Source: JBDTMT01 sp033764095 (lineage in GTDB: Bacteria; Desulfobacterota; Binatia; HRBIN30; CADEER01). From it: a stretch of 20,610 nt of DNA. Positions 5,362 to 11,464 of the stretch are shown piece after piece. Both the position numbers and the translations under genes were made by a program. The notes under the pieces are model-generated. The model was not told the DNA's origin, searched no databases, and was given only the letters and a program-made list of their open reading frames with translations. The stretch spans positions 1-20,610 of the forward strand of contig JANRJF010000274.1 in the NCBI GenBank assembly GCA_033764095.1. Reading direction: 5' to 3'. Within the stretch, counting starts at the first letter, position 1. Each line of letters begins with the position of its first letter.

Positions 5362-8300
5362 TTACCTGGTGTGGCCGCAGTCGTCGCAGGACGGGCCGAG
5401 GATGTCGGTGACGTAGCAGGCGGTGCTGGTCTTGGTACCGGCCTGCACGACGCCGGTGCCGACCTTGCCGGCCAGCACCAGCTTCACCCAGCGGCACTCG
5501 CCGTTGGCGAGGGAGAAGTCCCACTTCACCTCTTCGCCCGCGCCGCCGCTGAGCGGGCAGGTGGGGTCGTTGGTGTCGTAGCCCGAGGTCGTCTTGGAGG
5601 AGACGATGTCGAAGCCGCCGCAGCCGTCGAGGCCGCCGAGGTCGATGGTGAAGTGGCTGAGGTCCTTGTACTTCCACACCGGGCAGGCGTCGGTGTCGCC
5701 GCACACCTTGTAGAGGAAGGTGGTGTTGGTGCCGTCGAAGTCGCCGGCGCCGCCGTACAGCATGATGCGCTTGCCGTCGTCGCTGCAGACGTCGTCCGTC
5801 GCGCCGGCGCATTCCTTCGGTGTCGGGGTGAAGGTCGGTGTCGGGGTTTTGGTCCACGACCTGGTCGGCGTCGACGTCGCGGCGTTGGCGGCCGGCGCGG
5901 TGCGCGTCGGGGTGGCGCGCGTCGTGGTCGGCGTCGGGGTGGACGTCCTGATCGGCGTGCTGGTCCTGATCGGCGTGCTGGTCTTGGTCGGGGTGCTGGT
6001 CCAGCTCGGCACAGGCGTGACGCAGCGCAGAGCGCAGTAGTCCGGTCCGCCGGTGTGGACCGCCTGCAGCAGGCGCGTGCCGTAGCGGACGCCGTTGGCG
6101 AACGACTCGATCAGGCTGCCGTAGAAGGCATCCGCCTGGTATTTGCACGGCGACGGACCGACGCTGAGCGTGACCGAGGCGCCCGGGCCGACGACGGCGA
6201 GCTTGTAGGCGTACAGCTCCTGGTTGTCGATCACCTCGTCGTACTTCTTGTAGACGGCGAGGCCGACCGCGTAGCTGCAGGTGCTCGAGCTGTTGGTGAT
6301 CGTCGTGCTGACGCTGTTCGTCGAGGTGTTCAGCGTCGCGTTCAGCGTGCCGCTCGGCGGCGTCGCCGAACAGCCGCTCCTGGGTGTGAAGCTCGGCGTC
6401 GCGACACGGGTCGGCGTGCCGAGCGGACAACTCTCGCCCGCCTCGGGCGTGCGGGTCGCGGTCGGCGTCGGCGTGCTGGTGTTCGGCGGTGTCGGAGTCG
6501 CGGTCGCCGTGCGCGTCGCGGTGGGGACGGTGTTGGTCGGCGTCGCCGTCGCCGTGCGGGTCGAGGTCTTCGTGAAGGTGCTGGTCGCGGTCGGCGGCGG
6601 CGGGCTGGTCTTGGTCGGCGTCGCGGTCGAGCTCGGAACCGCGGTCGGCGTCTTGGTCGGCGTATTGGTCTTGGTCGGGGTGTTGGTGAAGGTCGGTACC
6701 GGCGTCACGCAGCGCAGGCTGCAGTAACCCGTACCGCCGGCGTGCACCGCCGACAGCAGGCGCGAGTTGTAGCGCACGCCGTTGGCGAACGACTCGATGA
6801 CGCTGCCGTAGAAGGCATCCGCCTGGTACTTGCAGGGCGGCGTCGCGACGGTGAGGGTCAGCGTCTGGCCCGGGGCGATGACCACCAGCTGGTAGGCGAA
6901 CAGCTCCTGGTTGTCGATCACCTCGTCGTACTTCTTGTAGGTCGCGAGCCCCACCGCGTAGCTGCAGGTCGTCGAGGTGTTGGTGATGGTCGCCGTCACC
7001 TCGCCCGGCACCGAGGTGTCGAGCGTCGCGCTCAGCGCGCCGCTCGGCGGCGTGCTGGAGCAGCCGGCAGCCGGCGTGAAGCTCGGCGTCGGAACCCGCG
7101 TCGGGGTCTCCTCGATACACGCCTCCTGCGGCGTTCGCGTGATCGTCGGCGTCTGCGTGACGGTGGCCGTTTTGGTCTGGGTCTGGGTCTGGGTGGAGGT
7201 GCTGGTCGGCGTCTGCGTGACGGTGCTGGTGCTGCTCGGGGTCTGCGTCACCGTTGCCGAGCTGGTCGGCGTCAGCGTCACCGTCGGGGTGTTGGTCGGG
7301 GTCTGGGTGACGGTGGCCGTCTTGGTCGGGGTCTGGGTCAGGGTCGCGGTGCTGGTCGGCGTCTGAGTGACGGTGCTGGTGTTGCTCGGGGTCTGCGTCA
7401 GCGTCGCGGTGCTGCTTGGCGTCAGGGTCACCGTCGGGGTGTTGGTTGGCGTCTGGGTGACCGAGGCGGTGTTGGTCGGCGTCTGGGTGGCGGTAGCAGT
7501 GCTGGTGATGGTTGGGGTCTGAGTGAGGGTCGCGGTGCTGGTCGGGGTCAGGGTCAGCGTCGCGGTGCTGGTCGGGGTCTGAGTGACGGTGGCCGTTCTG
7601 GTCTGGGTGTGGGTCACGGTCGCGGTGCTGGTCGGCGTCTGGGTCACCGTGCCGGTGTTGGCCGGGGTCAGCGTGACGGTAGCGGTGTTGGTCGGGGTGA
7701 GGGTGACCGTCGCGGTGTTGGTCGGGGTCTGCGTCACCGTCGCCGAATTGGTCGGGGTCTGGGTGACGGTTGCGGTGCTGGTCGGCGTATGGGTCGCCGT
7801 GCCGGTGGTGGTCGCGGTGGTGGTGGCGGTGGCGGTGGGCAGCTCCTGCGGGAACGTCTCGACGAGGTCGAAGCGCAGGTCTCCGGCGAGGTTCGGGTCG
7901 ACGGTCAAGGTGATGGCTTTGACGTGCGCCAGGTCGACGGCGGCGAAGTCGCCGTTCTGCAACGGCAGATCGAGTGGCTGCGCGCCGGAGGTGGTGAGCG
8001 AGCGGGTCACCGAGGCACTGCGATTGCCGGTATCGGTGATGCCGAGGGTCACGGTCGTCGGCACCGCCGCGGCGTCGACGCTCTGGAAGCGCAGGCGGAT
8101 GCCGCCGAGCATGGCGAGATCGACATTCAGGCCGGCGCCGCCGGCATTGTAGGTGAGCACGACGCGACCGTTGGCGCCGACCGTCGATGCGTAGTCGAGC
8201 AGGGTGGCCGCCGGGTAGACCGCCGCGGTGATCGAGTCGCTCGGGCCGATGGTGGTGGCGTCGAGGCGGAGCTCACGCACGCCGCCGATCACGCCGGCGC

Positions 8301-8514
8301 GCGGGCTGGCGGTGGAGCCGTCGATGACCGTCGTCGAGCCGATCGCGGTCCGCACCACGCCCGGCGGGAATCCAGTGGTCGTCGCGCTGGAGAACTCGTC
8401 GATCATGAACGCGTGGGCCTGGGCCGCGCCGACCAGGCATGCGACCGCGAACAGGGCGGCGGTGGCGCGACGGTGCAGCGTGGGTCCCGTATGGGAAAGG
8501 CGCGGGCTCATCAT
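5362..8514 (-). CDS. Large secreted repeat protein: shared N-terminal domain, decapeptide Thr-Pro stalk, two Cys6 units, Cys-rich C-terminus
   Basis: The protein is 1050 residues from the ATG at 8514, which has GAGGA 8 nt upstream; the frame extends to 8733. The signal peptide ends near residue 33-35 (AQAHA). Residues 37-223 are paralogous to the 284-residue neighbour. Residues 239-460 are about twenty near-perfect ten-residue repeats of TATVTQTPTN type. Two homologous Cys6 units follow at 466-607 and 696-836, each containing YKKYDEVIDNQEL and KYQADAFYGS, joined by Thr-Pro linkers. The C-terminus (about 902-1050) has ten Cys (902, 910, 938, 944, 965, 986, 1007, 1033, 1043, 1046). There is no membrane anchor or catalytic motif. 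It looks like an extracellular stalk or adhesin with disulfide-stabilised heads. The function is unknown; the adhesin idea is inference from architecture. Confidence 0.87.
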   Translation of the reverse strand: MMSPRLSHTGPTLHRRATAALFAVACLVGAAQAHAFMIDEFSSATTTGFPPGVVRTAIGSTTVIDGSTASPRAGVIGGVRELRLDATTIGPSDSITAAVYPAATLLDYASTVGANGRVVLTYNAGGAGLNVDLAMLGGIRLRFQSVDAAAVPTTVTLGITDTGNRSASVTRSLTTSGAQPLDLPLQNGDFAAVDLAHVKAITLTVDPNLAGDLRFDLVETFPQELPTATATTTATTTGTATHTPTSTATVTQTPTNSATVTQTPTNTATVTLTPTNTATVTLTPANTGTVTQTPTSTATVTHTQTRTATVTQTPTSTATLTLTPTSTATLTQTPTITSTATATQTPTNTASVTQTPTNTPTVTLTPSSTATLTQTPSNTSTVTQTPTSTATLTQTPTKTATVTQTPTNTPTVTLTPTSSATVTQTPSSTSTVTQTPTSTSTQTQTQTKTATVTQTPTITRTPQEACIEETPTRVPTPSFTPAAGCSSTPPSGALSATLDTSVPGEVTATITNTSTTCSYAVGLATYKKYDEVIDNQELFAYQLVVIAPGQTLTLTVATPPCKYQADAFYGSVIESFANGVRYNSRLLSAVHAGGTGYCSLRCVTPVPTFTNTPTKTNTPTKTPTAVPSSTATPTKTSPPPPTATSTFTKTSTRTATATPTNTVPTATRTATATPTPPNTSTPTPTATRTPEAGESCPLGTPTRVATPSFTPRSGCSATPPSGTLNATLNTSTNSVSTTITNSSSTCSYAVGLAVYKKYDEVIDNQELYAYKLAVVGPGASVTLSVGPSPCKYQADAFYGSLIESFANGVRYGTRLLQAVHTGGPDYCALRCVTPVPSWTSTPTKTSTPIRTSTPIRTSTPTPTTTRATPTRTAPAANAATSTPTRSWTKTPTPTFTPTPKECAGATDDVCSDDGKRIMLYGGAGDFDGTNTTFLYKVCGDTDACPVWKYKDLSHFTIDLGGLDGCGGFDIVSSKTTSGYDTNDPTCPLSGGAGEEVKWDFSLANGECRWVKLVLAGKVGTGVVQAGTKTSTACYVTDILGPSCDDCGHTR
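6007..6429 (-). repeat. Second copy of the Cys6 unit in the 1050-residue protein
   Basis: This encodes residues 696-836, with Cys at 696, 715, 746, 790, 827 and 831. By hand alignment about 88 of 120 core positions match the first copy, and the Cys spacings agree (31, 44, 37 and 4 residues from the second Cys on). It is flanked by Thr-Pro linkers. Confidence 0.85.
6694..7119 (-). repeat. First copy of the Cys6 unit in the 1050-residue protein
   Basis: This encodes residues 466-607, with Cys at 466, 485, 517, 561, 598 and 602 (spacings 32, 44, 37 and 4 from the second Cys on). Conserved blocks shared with the second copy are CSYAVGLA, YKKYDEVIDNQEL, KYQADAFYGS, ESFANGVRY and LRCVTPVP. Six Cys per unit would allow three disulfides. 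Confidence 0.85.
7135..7800 (-). repeat. 30-bp tandem repeat encoding ten-residue Thr-Pro stalk
   Basis: About twenty-two 30-bp units encode ten-residue repeats of the form S/N-T-A-T-V-T-Q/L-T-P-T. The period is kept almost exactly, with one shift near residues 337-341. On the plus strand the unit reads as GTCGGGGTCTGGGTGACGGT-like words. Variation is mostly at the third base and at the S/N/K and Q/L positions. Confidence 0.9.
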
Positions 8515-8556
8515 CGTGGCGGTCCTCATCGGTCGAGTCGTTGCCGTACTCGCGTC

Positions 8557-8566
8557 TGATTGCATT
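8557..8566. repeat. 10-bp direct repeat, copy 1 (TGATTGCATT)
   Basis: TGATTGCATT occurs here and again at 8654-8663, 97 bp apart in the same orientation. Both are in the leader region of the minus-strand 1050-residue gene, on either side of an AT-rich patch. They could be paired regulator sites; a chance 10-mer repeat is possible. Confidence 0.35.
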
Positions 8567-8653
8567 CGTGACGATCGGTAGTTTTTCGCCGCTATAATTT
8601 GGCGCTTGTCGTTCGCATCCACCCGGTAGGATTCGCACAACGCGTTGGCGCCG

Positions 8654-8663
8654 TGATTGCATT
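8654..8663. repeat. 10-bp direct repeat, copy 2 (TGATTGCATT)
   Basis: This is identical to 8557-8566. It lies about 140 bp upstream of the start codon at 8514 on the minus strand. Confidence 0.35.
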
Positions 8664-9028
8664 GCAGACTGGCTGGGGTAGTGCGGGCCGGGATCCGGTG
8701 CGGCGGCGAAAAAAATTTCAGCGTCGATGGCATGGGCGGTTGGCGCGGTGGGGAGTTGGATGTGGGAGCTAGAGGTCAACTGCGACAGCGCGTAGCTGGC
8801 TTCAGCTCGGCGCGTGGCGCGCGCGGCCCGTGGGTCTCGCGACCTGGTCGGGCGGCTCGGCGTCAGCGGGATCGGTGGCGGCGGCTATCCTCTTTCGTTC
8901 GAATTGGCCGTGCCCAACGACCGAAATACAGACTTCACTTCGTCAACGCTGCAGCGAGTGACACAGTCAGTCAACACAAAATGCGCATCATCGCGCGCGT
9001 AATTTGGTTGAAAGTAGCGTGTGCCGGT

Positions 9029-9058
9029 GAGGTGACCGAGCGGCACGCACGTCACCTC
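9029..9058 (-). terminator. 8-bp inverted repeat downstream of the 548-residue protease
   Basis: GAGGTGAC at 9029-9036 and GTCACCTC at 9051-9058 are perfect complements around 14 nt. A competing stem, GTGCCG at 9021-9026 with CGGCAC at 9041-9046, overlaps it. The structure lies about 60 bp past the minus-strand stop at 9117. It lacks a T-run, so terminator function is tentative. Confidence 0.35.
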
Positions 9059-9116
9059 GCAGCGTGACGCAGCGACTCGCAGGCGAGTGCCAATTTCTCG
9101 CCGCGCGCGCAGGTGC

Positions 9117-10763
9117 TCAGCGCGCGGGAGTGGAGGCGAGCAATTGGCGCAGCGCTTCGCGCACCAGATCCAGCCAGGTCGCGGGCGGCGGTGTCGCCGT
9201 CGTCGTTGGCGTCAGACTCGGCGTCGGGGTGGGGGACGCGGTGGCGCTGGCGCTGGGTGGCGGCGTGCGGCTCGCCGACGCGGTAGCCGACGGGCTGGTG
9301 GTGCGGCTCGGCGTGGAGGACGCCGACGCCGTCGGCGACGGAAGCGCGCTGGGCGTGCGGGTCGCCGTGCTGGTGCGGGTGACGAGCGGCGTGCGGGTGC
9401 GGGTCGCGGTGCGGGTGAATGAGGCGGTGCGGCTCGCCGTCGCGGTTCGACTCGGCGTCAGGGTGCGGGTCGACGTGCGCGTCGGCGTGCCGGTGATCGA
9501 CGGCGTCGCGGTGGGCGGGAAGGTCGCGGTCGGGGTGGGCGTCAGGGTCGGCGTCGGGGGAATCGGGTAGACGAACTCGATGGCGGCCTCGTCGTCGATC
9601 GTCACCAGGGCGCAGCGGCCGTCGAAGTGGGCGAACGTCGCCATGGTGGCGGTCGGATCCTCGGAATGGCCGAGGCCGACGGTGTGGCCGAGCTCATGCG
9701 TCGCCACCTCGCCGAAGTTGCACGGCGTCCAGATCGGACAATCTCCCCAGCCGTCGTTGAAGGTCACCTTGCCGGAGAGAATGCGCTGAAAGGTGATGCC
9801 GTTGACGATGCGCTTCTCGTCGGCGCTCTCGCAGAAGCCGCCGAGGGCGAGGGTGCCGCGGCAGTTCAGTGGATCGTCGATCTCACCGAACGGGTCGTTG
9901 AAGACGATGCGATCGAGGTCCGGGCAGCCGGCGAACGGCGTCGCCTCGCCATCGCCGATGTCGCGCAGGTCGAGCGGCGAGCGCGGCAGCGCGGTCCACG
10001 CCGCCATGCCGGCGTCGAGCGCCTGGCGCGAGGCGGTGGCGCCGAGCGTGGCGTCGCCGACTGGGTGGACGAGGAAGCCGATGAAGCCACCCTGGTCGGG
10101 CTCGAAGCGGCGCGAGAACGGCCGCATGATGGTGAACTCGGCGCGTGGCTCGAGGCCGACCGCGGTGAGCTCCGGACGCAGCGACAGCTGCGCCGGCGCG
10201 GTGGCCGCGCTGTACCGTCCGATCCGCGCCCGCAGTGCGGTGAAGGGGAGGTCGTCCTTTGGTGCCGCCAGCGCGGCAGTCCCGTCCGGGTTCAGCACCG
10301 TGCCGCCGCGGCTCAGGTCGCGCAGCGCGCGGGTGCCGCCGCTGGCCTCGGTCAGGCGGTACTTGCCCATCGCCAGGCCGGCGGTCCGTAGCGTGCCGTC
10401 GCTATTGGTGCTGAGGAAGACCAGGACGCGCTCGCCGACCCGGTACTCGGCTGCCCCCTCCACCCAGGCGCGCCGCGTGCCGACCTTGCCGCCCATCTCG
10501 CGCAGCGTCAGCTCGCCGCGCGCGAACGGGCCGTAGAGCACGTCGTCGACCAACAGGGTGACGTAGGTGACCAGCGCGCCGCTGTTCGGCTCGACGCCGG
10601 AGGCGATGCGCGTCACCTGGCCGCGCACCGCGCCGATCGAGGTGCCGACCAGCTCGCGCGTGCGCAACGGCACGATCGTCGTCGCCGCCGCCGGCGCAGC
10701 CAGGGCAAGCAGCAGCAGCAGCGCGGCGCCCCGGCGCCGCCGGCGATGGCGCGGACAGCTCAA
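9117..10763 (-). CDS. Secreted matrixin-like zinc metalloprotease, short paralog with Ser/Thr/Pro tail
   Basis: The protein is 548 residues if translation starts at the TTG at 10763. That TTG overlaps the stop of the upstream lipoprotein gene as TTGA, and no in-frame ATG or GTG lies near the signal peptide. The frame runs open to 10925, but those extra codons are a His/Arg/Gln-rich shadow of the lipoprotein gene. Signal peptide about 1-27 (RRRRR then a Leu/Ala core ending PAAA). The N-terminal domain about 28-200 and protease domain about 206-400 are paralogous to the 868-residue protein. HELGHTVGLGH lies at 356-366 (H356, E357, H360, H366), with Met-turn M374. A Ser/Thr/Pro tail spans about 402-528 and the last 20 residues look like an amphipathic helix (WLDLVREALRQLL). 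The dockerin- and cohesin-like modules of the paralog are absent. It is probably exported; the substrate is unknown. Confidence 0.85.
   Translation of the reverse strand: MSCPRHRRRRRGAALLLLLALAAPAAATTIVPLRTRELVGTSIGAVRGQVTRIASGVEPNSGALVTYVTLLVDDVLYGPFARGELTLREMGGKVGTRRAWVEGAAEYRVGERVLVFLSTNSDGTLRTAGLAMGKYRLTEASGGTRALRDLSRGGTVLNPDGTAALAAPKDDLPFTALRARIGRYSAATAPAQLSLRPELTAVGLEPRAEFTIMRPFSRRFEPDQGGFIGFLVHPVGDATLGATASRQALDAGMAAWTALPRSPLDLRDIGDGEATPFAGCPDLDRIVFNDPFGEIDDPLNCRGTLALGGFCESADEKRIVNGITFQRILSGKVTFNDGWGDCPIWTPCNFGEVATHELGHTVGLGHSEDPTATMATFAHFDGRCALVTIDDEAAIEFVYPIPPTPTLTPTPTATFPPTATPSITGTPTRTSTRTLTPSRTATASRTASFTRTATRTRTPLVTRTSTATRTPSALPSPTASASSTPSRTTSPSATASASRTPPPSASATASPTPTPSLTPTTTATPPPATWLDLVREALRQLLASTPAR
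9180..9560 (-). repeat. Ser/Thr/Pro-rich tail repeat of the 548-residue protease
   Basis: This encodes about 127 low-complexity residues with patterns such as TRTAT, TPTRTST and SATASAS. It contains more Ser than the equivalent linker of the larger paralog and no fixed period. It ends shortly before the terminal helix. Confidence 0.75.
10760..10763 (-). promoter_or_regulatory. TTGA stop-start overlap coupling lipoprotein and protease
   Basis: On the minus strand the bases TTGA contain the proposed TTG start of the protease and the TGA stop of the lipoprotein. A 4-base overlap of this kind is typical of translational coupling; here it uses TTG rather than ATG. No strong Shine-Dalgarno sequence precedes it. 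Confidence 0.6.
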
Positions 10764-11338
10764 AACTCGGCGAACGGCAGCGGCTCTTCCTTGTAGTACA
10801 TGACGGCGATCACCTTCTTGCCGGTCTTCGGGTCGTTGGTGATGATCACGTTGGTGGTGGTGCCGTCCTTCTCGAAGGTCAGGAACGACTGGTCGTTGCC
10901 CTCGTACTGTTGCGTGGTCTTCCACCCGCTCCCCACCATCGAGTCCTTGTAGAACTTAAACACTTCCGGTCGTTCAGCGTCGACACCGAAGATCACGTTG
11001 GTGGCCTTGTTGCCCATCACCTGGGTGCCCATGACCTTGGCGCCGGCGTAGACCGGCACGTCGGAGGGGAAGTTGTCGGGGATCCGCGCCTCGCCGCCCG
11101 GCGAGGCCGGCGGCAGCGTCGGCGGTGCCTTGGTTTCCACCGCGCCCGGCGTGATCACGCCCTCGGGCTGCTCCGCCGCCTGCGGCAGGCTGCGCATGGT
11201 CGGCTTGATGCCGCTGAACCCCGCGGCGCGCGTCGGCTTCGCGGGCGGCGATTCCGGCGTGCTGCTGGAGCAGGTGCAGGAGCTGAACGGCAGGACGCAC
11301 AGGGCGACCAGGGCGAATGCAATCACGCGGCGCTTCAT
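10760..11338 (-). CDS. Putative lipoprotein, unknown function
   Basis: This 192-residue protein starts at the ATG at 11338, with GAGGA 5 nt upstream; the frame is open to 11365 but those codons have no start support. The N-terminus MKRRVIAFALVALCVLPFSSC ends at a candidate lipobox Cys (C21). Phe at -3 is not ideal, but SSC followed by a Ser-rich stretch fits a lipoprotein. A Pro-rich linker follows to about residue 85. The C-terminal domain (about 86-185) begins with IPDNFPSDVPVYAGAKV, then FYKDSMVGSGWK, and ends in beta strands. I have seen this general pattern in uncharacterised bacterial lipoproteins but cannot name a function. Its TGA overlaps the TTG start of the protease gene, so the two are probably translationally coupled. 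Confidence 0.85.
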   Translation of the reverse strand: MKRRVIAFALVALCVLPFSSCTCSSSTPESPPAKPTRAAGFSGIKPTMRSLPQAAEQPEGVITPGAVETKAPPTLPPASPGGEARIPDNFPSDVPVYAGAKVMGTQVMGNKATNVIFGVDAERPEVFKFYKDSMVGSGWKTTQQYEGNDQSFLTFEKDGTTTNVIITNDPKTGKKVIAVMYYKEEPLPFAEF

Positions 11339-11343
11339 CGGAA

Positions 11344-11348
11344 TCCTC
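11344..11348 (-). promoter_or_regulatory. Shine-Dalgarno of the lipoprotein gene
   Basis: GAGGA on the minus strand lies 5 nt before the ATG at 11338. It selects this start over the in-frame codons further upstream. Confidence 0.75.
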
Positions 11349-11371
11349 GGCCTCCTCGACCTCAACGCCTG

Positions 11372-11400
11372 ACTCTACACGGAACTTCTGGAGCGGCCAA
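11372..11400 (-). promoter_or_regulatory. Predicted sigma-70-like promoter for the lipoprotein-protease pair
   Basis: On the minus strand TTGGCC (11400-11395) and TAGAGT (11377-11372) are separated by exactly 17 bp and each match the consensus at 4 of 6 positions. The expected transcript start is about 25-30 bp before the lipoprotein ATG. It lies in the 126-bp divergent gap with the zinc-ribbon/TPR gene. Confidence 0.4.
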
Positions 11401-11419
11401 CGCGCGCCCGGCGCGGTTG
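11396..11419. repeat. Inverted repeat overlapping the predicted -35 box
   Basis: GCCAACGCGC at 11396-11405 is complemented by 11409-11419 (GCGC, one extra G, then GTTGGC). It overlaps the predicted -35 box of the minus-strand promoter, so it could be an operator in the divergent gap. The single-base bulge and high GC make chance plausible. Confidence 0.3.
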
Positions 11420-11464
11420 GCAGGCACCGGGCGGGCTGTTAAGCGTGGGCGGCTGCCCTCCCCC

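Larger units (their letters stand above)
8515..9116. other. 602-bp non-coding gap upstream of the 1050-residue gene
   Basis: No convincing gene was seen in this gap. It holds the leader of the 1050-residue gene and the tail of the 548-residue gene. It is less GC-rich than the genes at about 8555-8605, 8710-8725 and 8920-9010. An open plus-strand frame at 8657-9067 has no signal peptide, domain or good start, and I treat it as chance. A perfect TATAAT lies at 8593-8598 (+). On the minus strand the only -10-like word there is AATTAT, without a good -35. The direct repeats and the hairpin are listed separately. Confidence 0.5.

Noticed and set aside
4975..8559. An 1194-codon open frame on the plus strand opposite the 1050- and 284-residue genes
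   Set aside because: It is antisense to proteins with clear signal peptides and Shine-Dalgarno sites. Its translation is Arg/Gly/Ala-rich low complexity, as expected when GC-rich Thr-Pro repeats are read on the other strand.
8657..9067. A 136-codon plus-strand frame in the large gap
   Set aside because: It has no Shine-Dalgarno sequence, no signal peptide, Arg/Gly-rich composition and no recognisable motif. I consider it chance in GC-rich DNA.
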